A DNA stretch of 64,000 bases from Phycisphaerales bacterium AB-hyl4 (GTDB taxonomy: Bacteria > Planctomycetota > Phycisphaerae > Phycisphaerales > Phycisphaeraceae). Location: NCBI GenBank assembly GCA_041821185.1, contig JBGUBD010000004.1:426810-490809 (forward strand), written 5' to 3'. A model generated the notes under the pieces. The model was not told the origin of the DNA. It saw only the letters and a list, made by a program, of their open reading frames with translations, and did no database searches. A program made the position numbers and the translations under genes. Positions 8,985 through 16,202 of this stretch are shown here, in pieces; within the stretch, counting starts at the first letter, position 1, and each line of letters begins with the position of its first letter.

Positions 8985-9047
8985 ATTCAACCCGCCCCTG
9001 CCAGCCGACCCGCTGGCGGGGTCGCGGCCGATCGGCCGCGGTTAAAT
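8985..9047. repeat. Stem-enclosed double-hairpin repeat, diverged copy
   Basis: The outer arms ATTCAACC (8985-8992) and GGTTAAAT (9040-9047) pair with one mismatch. They enclose two hairpins: CCAGC-CGACCC-GCTGG, and the self-complementary CGGCCGATCGGCCG. This is the same architecture as the copies at 17204 and 30437. The 8802-9224 interval otherwise holds only the possible recombinase remnant. Confidence 0.45.
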
Positions 9048-9187
9048 GCCAACAGGATATCGAGCCGCTGCCGGTTGCTGGCCTGACTTTCGTCACGACC
9101 GAGTCGAAAGTTCTTCGGCTCGACCTTGCCGTCGGAGGCTGGGTGCTTGCCGAGGCATCTGCGGCAGCTGCCGTCGGCCACCTGTGA
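9048..9187 (-). pseudogene. Possible site-specific recombinase remnant
   Basis: Minus-strand codons read KHPASDGKVEPKNFRLG followed by RDESQASNRQRLDIL. A basic segment, then a +x(F/Y)xLG strand and an Ala/Arg-rich helix, resembles the N-terminal region of tyrosine integrases seen in Planctomycetota. No catalytic domain follows. The downstream end runs into the repeat element at 8985-9047. The assignment rests on pattern memory only and may be wrong. Confidence 0.25.
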
Positions 9188-9224
9188 GATAGTGGCTTGC
9201 AGGCAATCGGTATCCATCCGGCTT

Positions 9225-10868
9225 TTACAGCTCGACATATTGCATGTCAGTCAGCTGCTTCAGCGCGATCGGCGGGTGGTGCACGTCGGTCACGAATGCA
9301 TCGCCCATCTCACGGCGAAGCGCCTTCACGTCATATCGCTGACGCTCAGCCGCACCCACCGCGGCCAGCAGGTCGAGGGCGATCTGCCCCTCGTTCTTCG
9401 CCAGCTCAATCACGGGGATCGCCTGGTTAAAGCTCTGCAGTCGATGCTTGTGGTTCTCGAACGTGCCGGCCTTCTCCGCCCACGTCGCACCGGGCAGCAT
9501 CACGTCCACCTTCTCGTACAACCCGCTCGGCAGCGTGTCGATCAGGACGTTGTAGCGATCACCACTGGTCAACGCCTCGACGAATTCCGGCGTCGTCCAG
9601 TCGCTGGGGTAGTTGCCGGTGATCAGCGTCGCGGCGATCTTGCCAGTCTTGAGTTGCTTGAGCAGATCGTCGTACTCGATGACGTTGTCCGAAAGTTGGC
9701 CCAAGGCTCGGCGGACACCGCGAGCGTTCGGGGCTTTCTCCGCGAGCACGGTGTAGCCGCCGGGGAAGGTCTTGTCCTGGCCCTTCGTGGGCACGGGGCC
9801 GACGGCGAGCGTCGCCTGCGGATCGACCGCCAGCGCCAGCTTGCCCAGCAGGTACGCTTCTTCGCAAGGCAGCATCGGGCTGACCATGACGGCCAACGAG
9901 CCTTCGCCCTTGTCTTTGACGATCTGCTGATACTTTTCGATGACCTGCTTGTACGCCTGGTTCCAGTCGCATTCTTCGTGCGTCCCCTGGACCTTGTGCG
10001 TGGGCGAGCGGAAGCGGTCTTCGTGGTTGATGAACTTGTAGCCGAAGCGGATTTCGTCGCTGATCCACCACGTGTTCACGTCCATGTTCGTGCGTGGCTT
10101 GATGCGATAGACCTTGCCTTCGAACTTGTTGTATTCGATGGAGATGTTGTCGCCGCTGGCGGTGATGCCGTCGATGCTGGCGGCCTTCTCCAGGTTCCAC
10201 ACGCGCATGGACATGAGGAAATCTTTGTCGAGCAGAGCGCCGACGGGGCAGAGGTCGACGACGTTGCCGGACAGCTCGTTTTCGAGCGGGTTGCCGGGGA
10301 AGACGTCGATCTGTTCGTTGTTGCCTCTGCCGAACACGCCGATTTCGTTCGTGCCGGTGACTTCGCGGGTGAAGCGGACGCAGCGGGTGCACATGATGCA
10401 GCGGTCGGCGTAGAGCAGCACGTGCGTGCCGAGGTTTTTCTTCGGCTGTTTGATTTTGGTTTCGTCGAATCGGCTCTTGGCCCGACCGTACTTGTAGCTG
10501 TAGTCCTGAAGCGAGCACTCGCCGGCCTGATCGCAGACGGGGCAGTCCAGCGGGTGGTTGATCAGCAGGTACTCCATCACCGCCTTCTGGTTGGCGACGG
10601 ACTTGGGGCTGGACAGGTGGACTTCCATGCCGTCGGCCGCGGGGGTCTGGCAGGTGGGCACGAGCTTGGGGACCAGCTCTACCTTGTTGTCATTGCGCGG
10701 GTTAGGCTGCGAGATCTCCGCAAGGCATATGCGGCAGCTCGCCACCACCGAGAGGCCGGGGTGGTAGCAGTAGTGAGGGATTTCGACGCCATTGTCCAGG
10801 GCGACCTGGAGGATGGACTTCTTGCCTTCGAATTCGTATGTCTGGCCGTCAATGCTGAGCTTAGGCAT
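9225..10868 (-). CDS. nuoG: NADH-quinone oxidoreductase subunit G (iron-sulfur/molybdopterin-like)
   Basis: This 547-residue subunit belongs to respiratory complex I and carries electrons from NADH. The N-terminal 2Fe-2S domain has the cysteines of HYCYHPGL, SCRICLAE and PTCQ. Next come the N5-type cluster motif HPLDCPVCDQAGEC (H-x3-C-x2-C-x5-C) and a 4Fe-4S motif CIMCTRC with a later CPVGAL. The molybdopterin-oxidoreductase-like fold begins around residue 220. I chose MPKLSIDGQTYEFEGKK as start because it is the family N-terminus; the frame stays open upstream through the repeat array. It stands alone here, as no other nuo gene is in the window. Confidence 0.92.
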   Translation of the reverse strand: MPKLSIDGQTYEFEGKKSILQVALDNGVEIPHYCYHPGLSVVASCRICLAEISQPNPRNDNKVELVPKLVPTCQTPAADGMEVHLSSPKSVANQKAVMEYLLINHPLDCPVCDQAGECSLQDYSYKYGRAKSRFDETKIKQPKKNLGTHVLLYADRCIMCTRCVRFTREVTGTNEIGVFGRGNNEQIDVFPGNPLENELSGNVVDLCPVGALLDKDFLMSMRVWNLEKAASIDGITASGDNISIEYNKFEGKVYRIKPRTNMDVNTWWISDEIRFGYKFINHEDRFRSPTHKVQGTHEECDWNQAYKQVIEKYQQIVKDKGEGSLAVMVSPMLPCEEAYLLGKLALAVDPQATLAVGPVPTKGQDKTFPGGYTVLAEKAPNARGVRRALGQLSDNVIEYDDLLKQLKTGKIAATLITGNYPSDWTTPEFVEALTSGDRYNVLIDTLPSGLYEKVDVMLPGATWAEKAGTFENHKHRLQSFNQAIPVIELAKNEGQIALDLLAAVGAAERQRYDVKALRREMGDAFVTDVHHPPIALKQLTDMQYVEL

Positions 10869-10953
10869 GGCGGAATGCTTCCAAAGCGGATCGTTGTAAT
10901 CAGAGGGAAATCGTAAGGTGAACGGGGGCGGGCGTCCAATGAGGGGGTGGTTG

Positions 10954-10987
10954 GGTTTCTGGTTTGTGGTTTCTCGTTTCTGGTTTA
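10954..10987. repeat. Heptameric array, GTTTCTG flavour
   Basis: Units GGTTTCT, GGTTTGT, GGTTTCT, CGTTTCT and a partial GGTTTA repeat every 7 bases without interruption. The complement (AGAAACC/ACAAACC) is the same flavour as the array at 63478-63519. It lies in the 10869-11172 gap upstream of nuoG. Confidence 0.75.
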
Positions 10988-11002
10988 GGGAAGCGGATCT
11001 CC

Positions 11003-11038
11003 AAGCCGAGCCCTGAGCGAGTCCGCGAGCGAAGGGCC
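11003..11038. repeat. Block repeat beginning AAGCCGAG
   Basis: This 36-bp block starts AAGCCGAGCCCTGAGCGAG and ends GAGCGAAGGGCC. It recurs nearly unchanged at 16024-16059 and in diverged form at 55799-55838. In the first two places a heptameric array follows immediately. Confidence 0.65.
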
Positions 11039-11050
11039 AGGTCGGGCGGA

Positions 11051-11134
11051 ATTGCAAATCGCTGATTTCTAATTGCTGATTGCATCGGCGAGGCTCCCCC
11101 AGATTAGCGATCCGCAATCAGCAATTAGCAATCC
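11051..11134. repeat. Facing heptameric arrays, ATTGCTG flavour
   Basis: The left arm is ATTGCAA, ATCGCTG, ATTTCTA, ATTGCTG, ATTGCAT (11051-11085). After an 17-base spacer the right arm is ATTAGCG, ATCCGCA, ATCAGCA, ATTAGCA, ATCC (11103-11134). The right arm is the reverse-complement flavour, so the two arms can pair as a long imperfect hairpin. All units are exactly 7 bases. Confidence 0.8.
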
Positions 11135-11172
11135 TCCCCCTTACGCCCGACTTTGCATGATCTCGCCGCAAT

Positions 11173-11742
11173 GTGCCGATAACGGGAAACGTGTCTCGTG
11201 ACCCGGACCATCCTGTGGAACGTCTGTTCGCCGCCCTGCCGGGGTGGATGTTTCTGCTGGGAGCGTTGTCGCTGATGGCGATGACGCTGATCACGCCGCC
11301 CTGGTTGCACGGCCGCGACCTGGCGTGGAAGCAGGAACTGATGCACGCCCAACTGGATCGGCTGACACGTCAGCAGGATCGCTACAAGCAGTTTCACGCC
11401 TCGCTGGTGGCGGACGATCCGATCCTGCTCGAACGGCTGGCGTTCACACAGCTTCGGCTGAAGCCGACCGATCGCGAGCTGCTCGATCCGATGGGCGGGC
11501 GATCGGTCGCCGGCGTCCCGCTGGGCCACGGCGAAGCCGGCGGCGCGACGATCGAGGCCTGGCTGGCCGAGCCGATGCCGGTGGTCGGCGTGGACGTGCC
11601 GGCCCGGACGCCGATCGAGACACGGCTGACCCGACTGACGCAGGGCCGCAATCGGCTGGGCCTGCTGGCGGCGGCATTGCTCTGCCTGCTCGGAGCGCTG
11701 TGGTACGGGCCCGCGTCGACCGGCCGCAGGTCACGCGACTGA
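11173..11742 (+). CDS. Hypothetical two-helix membrane protein with coiled coil
   Basis: This 189-residue protein starts with GTG. Residues about 18-45 form a transmembrane helix (FLLGALSLMAMTLITPP). A charged helical segment follows (ELMHAQLDRLTRQQDRY), then a soluble middle, and a second helix near the C-terminus (LGLLAAALLCLLGALWYGP). The short helix plus coiled coil recalls septum-formation-initiator proteins, but the second helix does not fit that family and I do not assign a function. It lies between nuoG (divergent) and the pseudopilin cluster. Confidence 0.6.
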   Translation: MPITGNVSRDPDHPVERLFAALPGWMFLLGALSLMAMTLITPPWLHGRDLAWKQELMHAQLDRLTRQQDRYKQFHASLVADDPILLERLAFTQLRLKPTDRELLDPMGGRSVAGVPLGHGEAGGATIEAWLAEPMPVVGVDVPARTPIETRLTRLTQGRNRLGLLAAALLCLLGALWYGPASTGRRSRD

Positions 11743-11893
11743 AGCCAACGGGCGTGCTTCGAGATGTTTCGTGACTACCGATAAAAACTTTCGTGTCAAT
11801 TGTGTCAATTTCCCTAATCCTTCCGCGACGTCAGGCCGATGGACCGTTAAAAGTTGTTTGACCACCCCAGGTCCATGGTGCTGGAGTCATTGA

Positions 11894-12349
11894 ATGGAAA
11901 GCCAACAAGTCGGTCGGTTTCTGGTCGAACGCGGTGTATTGACGCAGACGCAGCTTCAGCAGGCGAACCGCCGCAGCGGACTGGACCGCCGGCCGATCTG
12001 GCAGCACGCCGCCGAGTTGAACAATCTCACCGAATCCGAGGTCTGGAACCAGTGCGCCGCCGAGTTGGTTCGGCAGTGCCCGCACGGAAACCTGTTCCGC
12101 GAACGACGCGAAGACAACTGCATGGCAGTACTGTCCGCCCGCGATGCGTGGGAGAACCTGGTACTGCCGCTGCGGGTCGAAGACGGTCAGATGGTCTGTG
12201 CTACAACGGAAGAGACACTGGCCCAGGCGCTACCGCTGATGATGCGGGCCAGCGACCTGCCCTGCCGGTTCATCCTGGTGGCGGTGCACTCGATCGAGCA
12301 GTTCATCGCTGAGCTGTACCACTACGAGGGCATCGAAGTCGAAGACTGA
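11894..12349 (+). CDS. Stand-alone GspE/MshE N-terminal-like domain protein
   Basis: The 151-residue protein opens with VGRFLVERGVLTQTQLQQA and continues through a double-helix repeat and a second beta-alpha part (LPLRVEDGQMVCATTEE). This matches the N-terminal (MshEN-type) domain of type II secretion and type IV pilus ATPases, which in some proteins binds cyclic di-GMP. No ATPase domain follows, so it would be a free regulatory domain. Its position beside four pseudopilin-like genes (12766-15996) supports a role in that secretion or pilus apparatus. Confidence 0.65.
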   Translation: MESQQVGRFLVERGVLTQTQLQQANRRSGLDRRPIWQHAAELNNLTESEVWNQCAAELVRQCPHGNLFRERREDNCMAVLSARDAWENLVLPLRVEDGQMVCATTEETLAQALPLMMRASDLPCRFILVAVHSIEQFIAELYHYEGIEVED

Positions 12350-12391
12350 CCCCTCGCCACGCGAAGGCGGCATGGCCGGCCCGAGCCAATC

Positions 12392-12424
12392 AAAAAAAGA
12401 CGGGGCCTGCCGCCGCAAGCCCCG
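12392..12424 (-). terminator. Intrinsic terminator, minus strand
   Basis: On the minus strand GGGGC and GCCCC pair around a 12-base loop. They are followed by GTCTTTTTTTG, a seven-T run. It ends either the candidate small RNA or the pseudopilin transcript that starts near 13335. Confidence 0.8.
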
Positions 12425-12578
12425 CCCGATGCCACAACCCGTCGCCGGGTCACGGAGACTGCCCCCTCGCCTGGCTTTCTCCCTCCGGTCCCAGTCCGCG
12501 ATTCCTTTCGCGAAGCATTCCGCCGAACCACTCCCCTGCCGCCCCGGCCCCAACCTCACGGCCCGTCGGCTGCTGTCG
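12392..12578 (-). ncRNA. Candidate small RNA with sigma-54-type promoter
   Basis: About 187 nt lie between a perfect -24/-12 element (12589-12604) and a strong intrinsic terminator (12392-12424), all on the minus strand. No believable reading frame occupies this span. The sequence can form local hairpins, for example CTCCC with GGGAG enclosing GCCG/CGGC, and ACCC-GGCGAC-GGGT. I found no match to 6S RNA, SRP RNA, tmRNA or RNase P signatures. The alternative is a long 3' untranslated region of the GspH-like gene. Confidence 0.4.
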
Positions 12579-12588
12579 GGAGCTACTT

Positions 12589-12604
12589 TGCAAAAACCGT
12601 GCCA
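12589..12604 (-). promoter_or_regulatory. Sigma-54-type (-24/-12) promoter
   Basis: The minus strand reads TGGCACG-GTTT-TTGCA, an exact fit to the RpoN consensus TGGCACR-N4-TTGCW, with correct spacing. It points away from the GspH-like gene and towards the terminator at 12392. No bacterial enhancer-binding regulator is encoded nearby. Confidence 0.55.
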
Positions 12605-12765
12605 CATCTCCAGCAACCCGCGATCGCTGATTTTGATGCGATCAACGCCTACGCGATAAGCGTTGCGGCACCTATATGCCTGCAAGTAGGGCAACGATGG
12701 TGAAGGGGGTGGCGGGGGTCGCGAAAAATGCAAGTCGGCTTAACGACAACGCTGAACCGTCGCCG

Positions 12766-13335
12766 TCAATGCACCTGAACAGTGCCGACGGCCACTTCGC
12801 CGCTGGTCGGGTCGACCGTGAGCGTGACGGAGCGGTTGTCCACGGAGAGGGTGATCGGCAGCGGCGTGTCGTCGGCCTGCTGGATCTGGCCGAAGCGTCC
12901 GAAGCGGAGCACGGGTTCGCCGTCGATGGTGGAGCTTTCGATGGCGGAGCTGTCGACGGTGACGCCGACGAGGTGCTTCGCCTGGCCGACGCCGAAGCGT
13001 ACTTTGTAGGGGCGGTGGTCGATCGGGTGGCCGATCGGCTCGTCGGTGTCGTGTGCGTAGGCGAGTTGGTAGCCCTTGCCTTCATCAATAAAGACCACGA
13101 CGGTCGGCTGGTCGGCCCGGGTGATCGAAGCGACGCGGGCGTGGTCGATGTCGGCGGCGAGCACACGTGCAGCGGCGGCGAGCCGACTGTTGGCCGTGCC
13201 GCCGAGCATCGGCACCGCGAGTGCTGCGACGATCGCAACGGTCGTCACCACCATGATCAGTTCGATCATCGTGTAGCCGGGGCCGACGGTACGGAGGCGG
13301 GTATGCGGGCGTGTGTCTGTCATCCTCGCCTTCAT
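12766..13335 (-). CDS. GspH-like pseudopilin
   Basis: The protein has about 189 residues from the ATG at 13335; a start at 13323 is equally possible. It has a short basic leader, then the prepilin motif GPGYTMIELIMVVTTVAIVA and a hydrophobic helix. A GspH-type globular domain follows (ARVLAADIDHARVASITRADQ). These are minor pseudopilins at the tip of type II secretion or type IV pilus-like filaments, cleaved before Y/M by prepilin peptidase. It faces away from the three plus-strand pseudopilin genes that begin at 13540, so the group appears to be divergently transcribed. Confidence 0.82.
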   Translation of the reverse strand: MKARMTDTRPHTRLRTVGPGYTMIELIMVVTTVAIVAALAVPMLGGTANSRLAAAARVLAADIDHARVASITRADQPTVVVFIDEGKGYQLAYAHDTDEPIGHPIDHRPYKVRFGVGQAKHLVGVTVDSSAIESSTIDGEPVLRFGRFGQIQQADDTPLPITLSVDNRSVTLTVDPTSGEVAVGTVQVH

Positions 13336-13539
13336 CGGCCGATCGTCACCGCGACTTCGCAGCAGAGGGCGACAGATCACGCCGACTGTTGCATCCGTGA
13401 CGGTTGTAGCGATTGCGTCGGCAAACCATCATCCCAAACACCCTGACACACAAGGGTGCGTTAACCCCACCCCCCTGCACGGACGATGCAACGGGTGATG
13501 ATCGCCGATCACACGTCGGCGTCGTCATGGGGAGAACGT

Positions 13540-14067
13540 ATGCCCGACCCGTCCGCGAATGCGAATCATGCCCACCGCGCCGCGCCGCCGGCCTTGCGCC
13601 GTCGTTGTCGACGTATGGCAGGCTTTACGCTCACCGAGGCATTGCTCGCATCGACCGTGCTCGCATTCGCAGTGGCGGCGCTGATGCAGGCGATCGTCGC
13701 CGGCCAGATGCAGACCTACCACGCGTTGCACGAAACCCGCGCTACCGCCCTCAACGAAGCGCTGCTCGACGAACTGCTCAGCGTGCCCTACTCCGAATTG
13801 CCTTCATGGGACGGCTTCAGTCAGTCGGCCGGTGAAATTCAGGACACGCACGGCAACCCGCACGCCGACGCATACCAACGCTTCGAACAAAACGTCGAAG
13901 TCAGCGCGGAAGGCTCGATCACACTGCCCGGCATGGGAACAGTGGTTGGCCGAAGCATCACCATCACCGTCAGCGACGATCGCGAAGGTGAGTGGCGCGT
14001 GCAACGGTTCGTCTTCAACCCCGCCGCGGCCGGCCCCGGCGACGAGATGGAGGAGATCGACCCGTGA
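13540..14067 (+). CDS. PilV/GspI-like pseudopilin
   Basis: The protein has 175 residues from ATG 13540, chosen because GGGGAG lies 5 bases upstream; an in-frame ATG at 13486 lacks such a site. After a long basic leader comes MAGFTLTEALLASTVLAFAV, a prepilin motif whose F-T-L-x-E-x-L-x-A pattern is typical of GspI/PilV. The C-terminal half is a small beta-rich domain. Its stop overlaps the start of the next gene (GTGA), indicating translational coupling. Confidence 0.8.
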   Translation: MPDPSANANHAHRAAPPALRRRCRRMAGFTLTEALLASTVLAFAVAALMQAIVAGQMQTYHALHETRATALNEALLDELLSVPYSELPSWDGFSQSAGEIQDTHGNPHADAYQRFEQNVEVSAEGSITLPGMGTVVGRSITITVSDDREGEWRVQRFVFNPAAAGPGDEMEEIDP

Positions 14068-14627
14068 TAGCCAACCGTCATCGTGGCATGACACTCATCG
14101 AGCTGATCCTGGCGGTGGCCATCACCGCCGTGGTTGGCATGGCGGTGGTCGCCATGCTCAGCGCGGTCGACTACGGCACGAACTCCAGCCGTGACCTGCG
14201 CGAGCTGGTTGTTCGCAGCAAGACGCTCACCGAGCGTATCAACGACCTCGTCCACCAGGCCGACGAGGTGCTCGCCGTCGGCGAAGACTACATCGTGCTC
14301 TGGGTTCGTGACGTTGAAAACCTCGACGGCGACACCGTCTACCGCCACGAGTTGCGTCACCTGGCCCATGATTCAAACACCAACGAGCTGCACCTATACA
14401 TCGCCGCGGACACCAGCCCGAACACGACCTACGACGCAACTGCCGACTTCAGCAACCTGCTCGCCACCGAACAATCCAGACGGCTGGCACGCGGCGTGGC
14501 GAGTTGGCAGGTCGAGCTCGATCCGGCCGAACCGGCCGACGCCCGGCTGGTGACATATCGGCTTGCCCTGACCGTCGGCGGCCTGCAGGAGTCCATCATC
14601 AGCTCCGCCGCGCTGCGCAACCGCTAA
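14064..14627 (+). CDS. GspJ-like pseudopilin
   Basis: The 187-residue protein starts at GTG 14064, which overlaps the preceding stop by 4 bases and has GGAGGA upstream. The prepilin motif RGMTLIELILAVAITAVVG appears near residue 10. A beta-rich domain follows, with an RDLRELVVRSKTLTERI helix typical of PilW/GspJ minor pseudopilins. It presumably joins the adjacent products at the tip of a type II secretion or type IV-like filament. Confidence 0.8.
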   Translation: MIANRHRGMTLIELILAVAITAVVGMAVVAMLSAVDYGTNSSRDLRELVVRSKTLTERINDLVHQADEVLAVGEDYIVLWVRDVENLDGDTVYRHELRHLAHDSNTNELHLYIAADTSPNTTYDATADFSNLLATEQSRRLARGVASWQVELDPAEPADARLVTYRLALTVGGLQESIISSAALRNR

Positions 14628-14646
14628 CTTTCCGGAACGCCCCGCT

Positions 14647-15996
14647 ATGCACCACGCCACCACAACCCGATCAGCCCGACCGTCGCCCGCCACACACCAG
14701 CGCGGCGTCGCGTTGATGCTGGTGGTGGTCGCGCTGGCGATGGCGACCATGCTCGCCGTGCCGTTCCTCATCGCGCAGGGCACGTCCGCCGCGGTGGGCA
14801 AGAACATCAGCGACCACCACCGCGCCCGCGCGATCGCCGAGTCGGGCATCGAAATGGGGCTGGCGTACATCCATCAGCATTCAGACTGGCGTAACGCCCA
14901 GACGCCCGGCGTCTGGCTGGCCGAGATGCCATACGCCAACGGCACCATTCACATTCACGTACAAAACGAAGATGACGACGCGTCGCCCGACGCGCTCGGC
15001 GATGTGGTCATTCTCATCAGCACCGGGCGATACAACAGCACAAGCCACACCGCCCGCGCCCGCGTGCAAGGCCAACCCCCCTCACCCGGCGGCTCGCCGT
15101 TCACAATGCCCTACGGCATCGCGCTGAAACAAACCTTCAACCTCGTCGGCAATGCCGAGGTCAACGCCATGGACTCCCGCGTTGACAGCTTTAGCCCGCA
15201 TGTGAGTGCGGACCAAGCCGCGACACACGACGCCCTCGTCGCCACCAACAGTAGCGGCCAAGGCCATGTCCAGCTCACCGGCAGCGCAACGCTATACGGC
15301 AACGTGCACGTCGGCCCCGGCGAACATGTCAACCCCGACCAGGTCGTCAACGTCACCGGCAACACCAACGTGTTCCGCGTGGGAACCAAAGAAAAACTCG
15401 AACAGGCGATGGAGATTCCTGACATCACCATGCCGCCGAACATGCCGCCTTCCCAAGGCGATTACGTCATCAACAACTGGGCCGGCACGGAACAAACCAT
15501 GACCGCCGGCACATACCGGTACGATGATTTCGAGATCGGCGGCGACTCAACGCTCTACATCGAAGGCGACGTCACCATCATCGCCGACGGCACGTTCAAA
15601 GCAGGCAACTCCGGCCGCATCTTTCTCAAGGAAGGCGCACGCCTGAACATCTACACCGAACGCCTCTACGTCGACGGCAACGCACGCATCAAGCACACCA
15701 ACCACTACGACCCCACCGCCATCACCGTCTTCCAGACCGGCAGCGACTCGGTCTGGATGCGCGGCTCCGCCGAGGTCGCCGCGGGCATCGTCGCCCCCAA
15801 CGCCGGCCTCGACATGCGCGGCAACACACGACTGTTCGGCGGCTTCTACGGCGACAGCGTCCAGATCCACGGAAGCTCACGACTGACGCAGGACATCGCC
15901 CTATACGAAACCAGCCAGACAGGCGGCGGCCCTGGCACCGGCGGTTCAGGCGGCAACTATCGCGTCCGCTGGCTCAGCACAACCCACCACCACTGA
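14647..15996 (+). CDS. PilX/GspK-like protein with C-terminal beta-helix
   Basis: The 449-residue protein begins with a PilX-like N-terminus (GVALMLVVVALAMATMLAV, then HHRARAIAESGIEMGLAY). From about residue 160 to 430 it consists of short repetitive strands, for example VQLTGSATLYGNVHVGP, STLYIEGDVTIIADG and MRGNTRLFGGFYGDSVQIHG. This is a right-handed beta-helix similar to the DUF7305/polymer-forming type. The domain pair suggests a filament-tip protein carrying an adhesive or scaffold domain. It is the last gene of the pseudopilin cluster and ends in HHH. Confidence 0.75.
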   Translation: MHHATTTRSARPSPATHQRGVALMLVVVALAMATMLAVPFLIAQGTSAAVGKNISDHHRARAIAESGIEMGLAYIHQHSDWRNAQTPGVWLAEMPYANGTIHIHVQNEDDDASPDALGDVVILISTGRYNSTSHTARARVQGQPPSPGGSPFTMPYGIALKQTFNLVGNAEVNAMDSRVDSFSPHVSADQAATHDALVATNSSGQGHVQLTGSATLYGNVHVGPGEHVNPDQVVNVTGNTNVFRVGTKEKLEQAMEIPDITMPPNMPPSQGDYVINNWAGTEQTMTAGTYRYDDFEIGGDSTLYIEGDVTIIADGTFKAGNSGRIFLKEGARLNIYTERLYVDGNARIKHTNHYDPTAITVFQTGSDSVWMRGSAEVAAGIVAPNAGLDMRGNTRLFGGFYGDSVQIHGSSRLTQDIALYETSQTGGGPGTGGSGGNYRVRWLSTTHHH

Positions 15997-16023
15997 AGTC
16001 ACCCCACCCCCATCCCCATCCCA

Positions 16024-16161
16024 AAGCCGAGCCCCGAGCGAGTCCGCGAGCGAAGGGCCGGATCTTCGGAATTGCTAATTTCTGATTGCTGATTGCTAAT
16101 CGCTGATCGCATCGGCGTGGGGCCCCAATTAGCGATCAGCAATTAGAAATTAGAAATCAGA
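16024..16161. repeat. AAGCCGAG block plus facing ATTGCTG-flavour heptameric arrays
   Basis: The block at 16024-16059 is nearly identical to that at 11003. After a 11-base gap come six left-arm heptamers (ATTGCTA, ATTTCTG, ATTGCTG, ATTGCTA, ATCGCTG, ATCGCAT; 16071-16112). A GC-rich spacer follows. The right-arm units are ATTAGCG, ATCAGCA, ATTAGAA, ATTAGAA, ATCAGA (16128-16161). It fills the space between the pseudopilin cluster and the RNase HII-like gene. Confidence 0.82.
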
Positions 16162-16202
16162 CCCCCTTGCCCCCCACGGCAAATGCGGTAACACTGCGCA
16201 CC

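Noticed and set aside
9126-10916. Long open frame on the plus strand across nuoG (about 596 codons)
   Set aside because: It is antisense to the well-supported nuoG frame, and its composition (runs of Val, Arg, Asp, His) is that of a GC-rich shadow frame.
11051-11134. CRISPR-like short repeats in the heptameric arrays
   Set aside because: The units are 7 bases long, contiguous, without spacers, and no cas genes are in the window.
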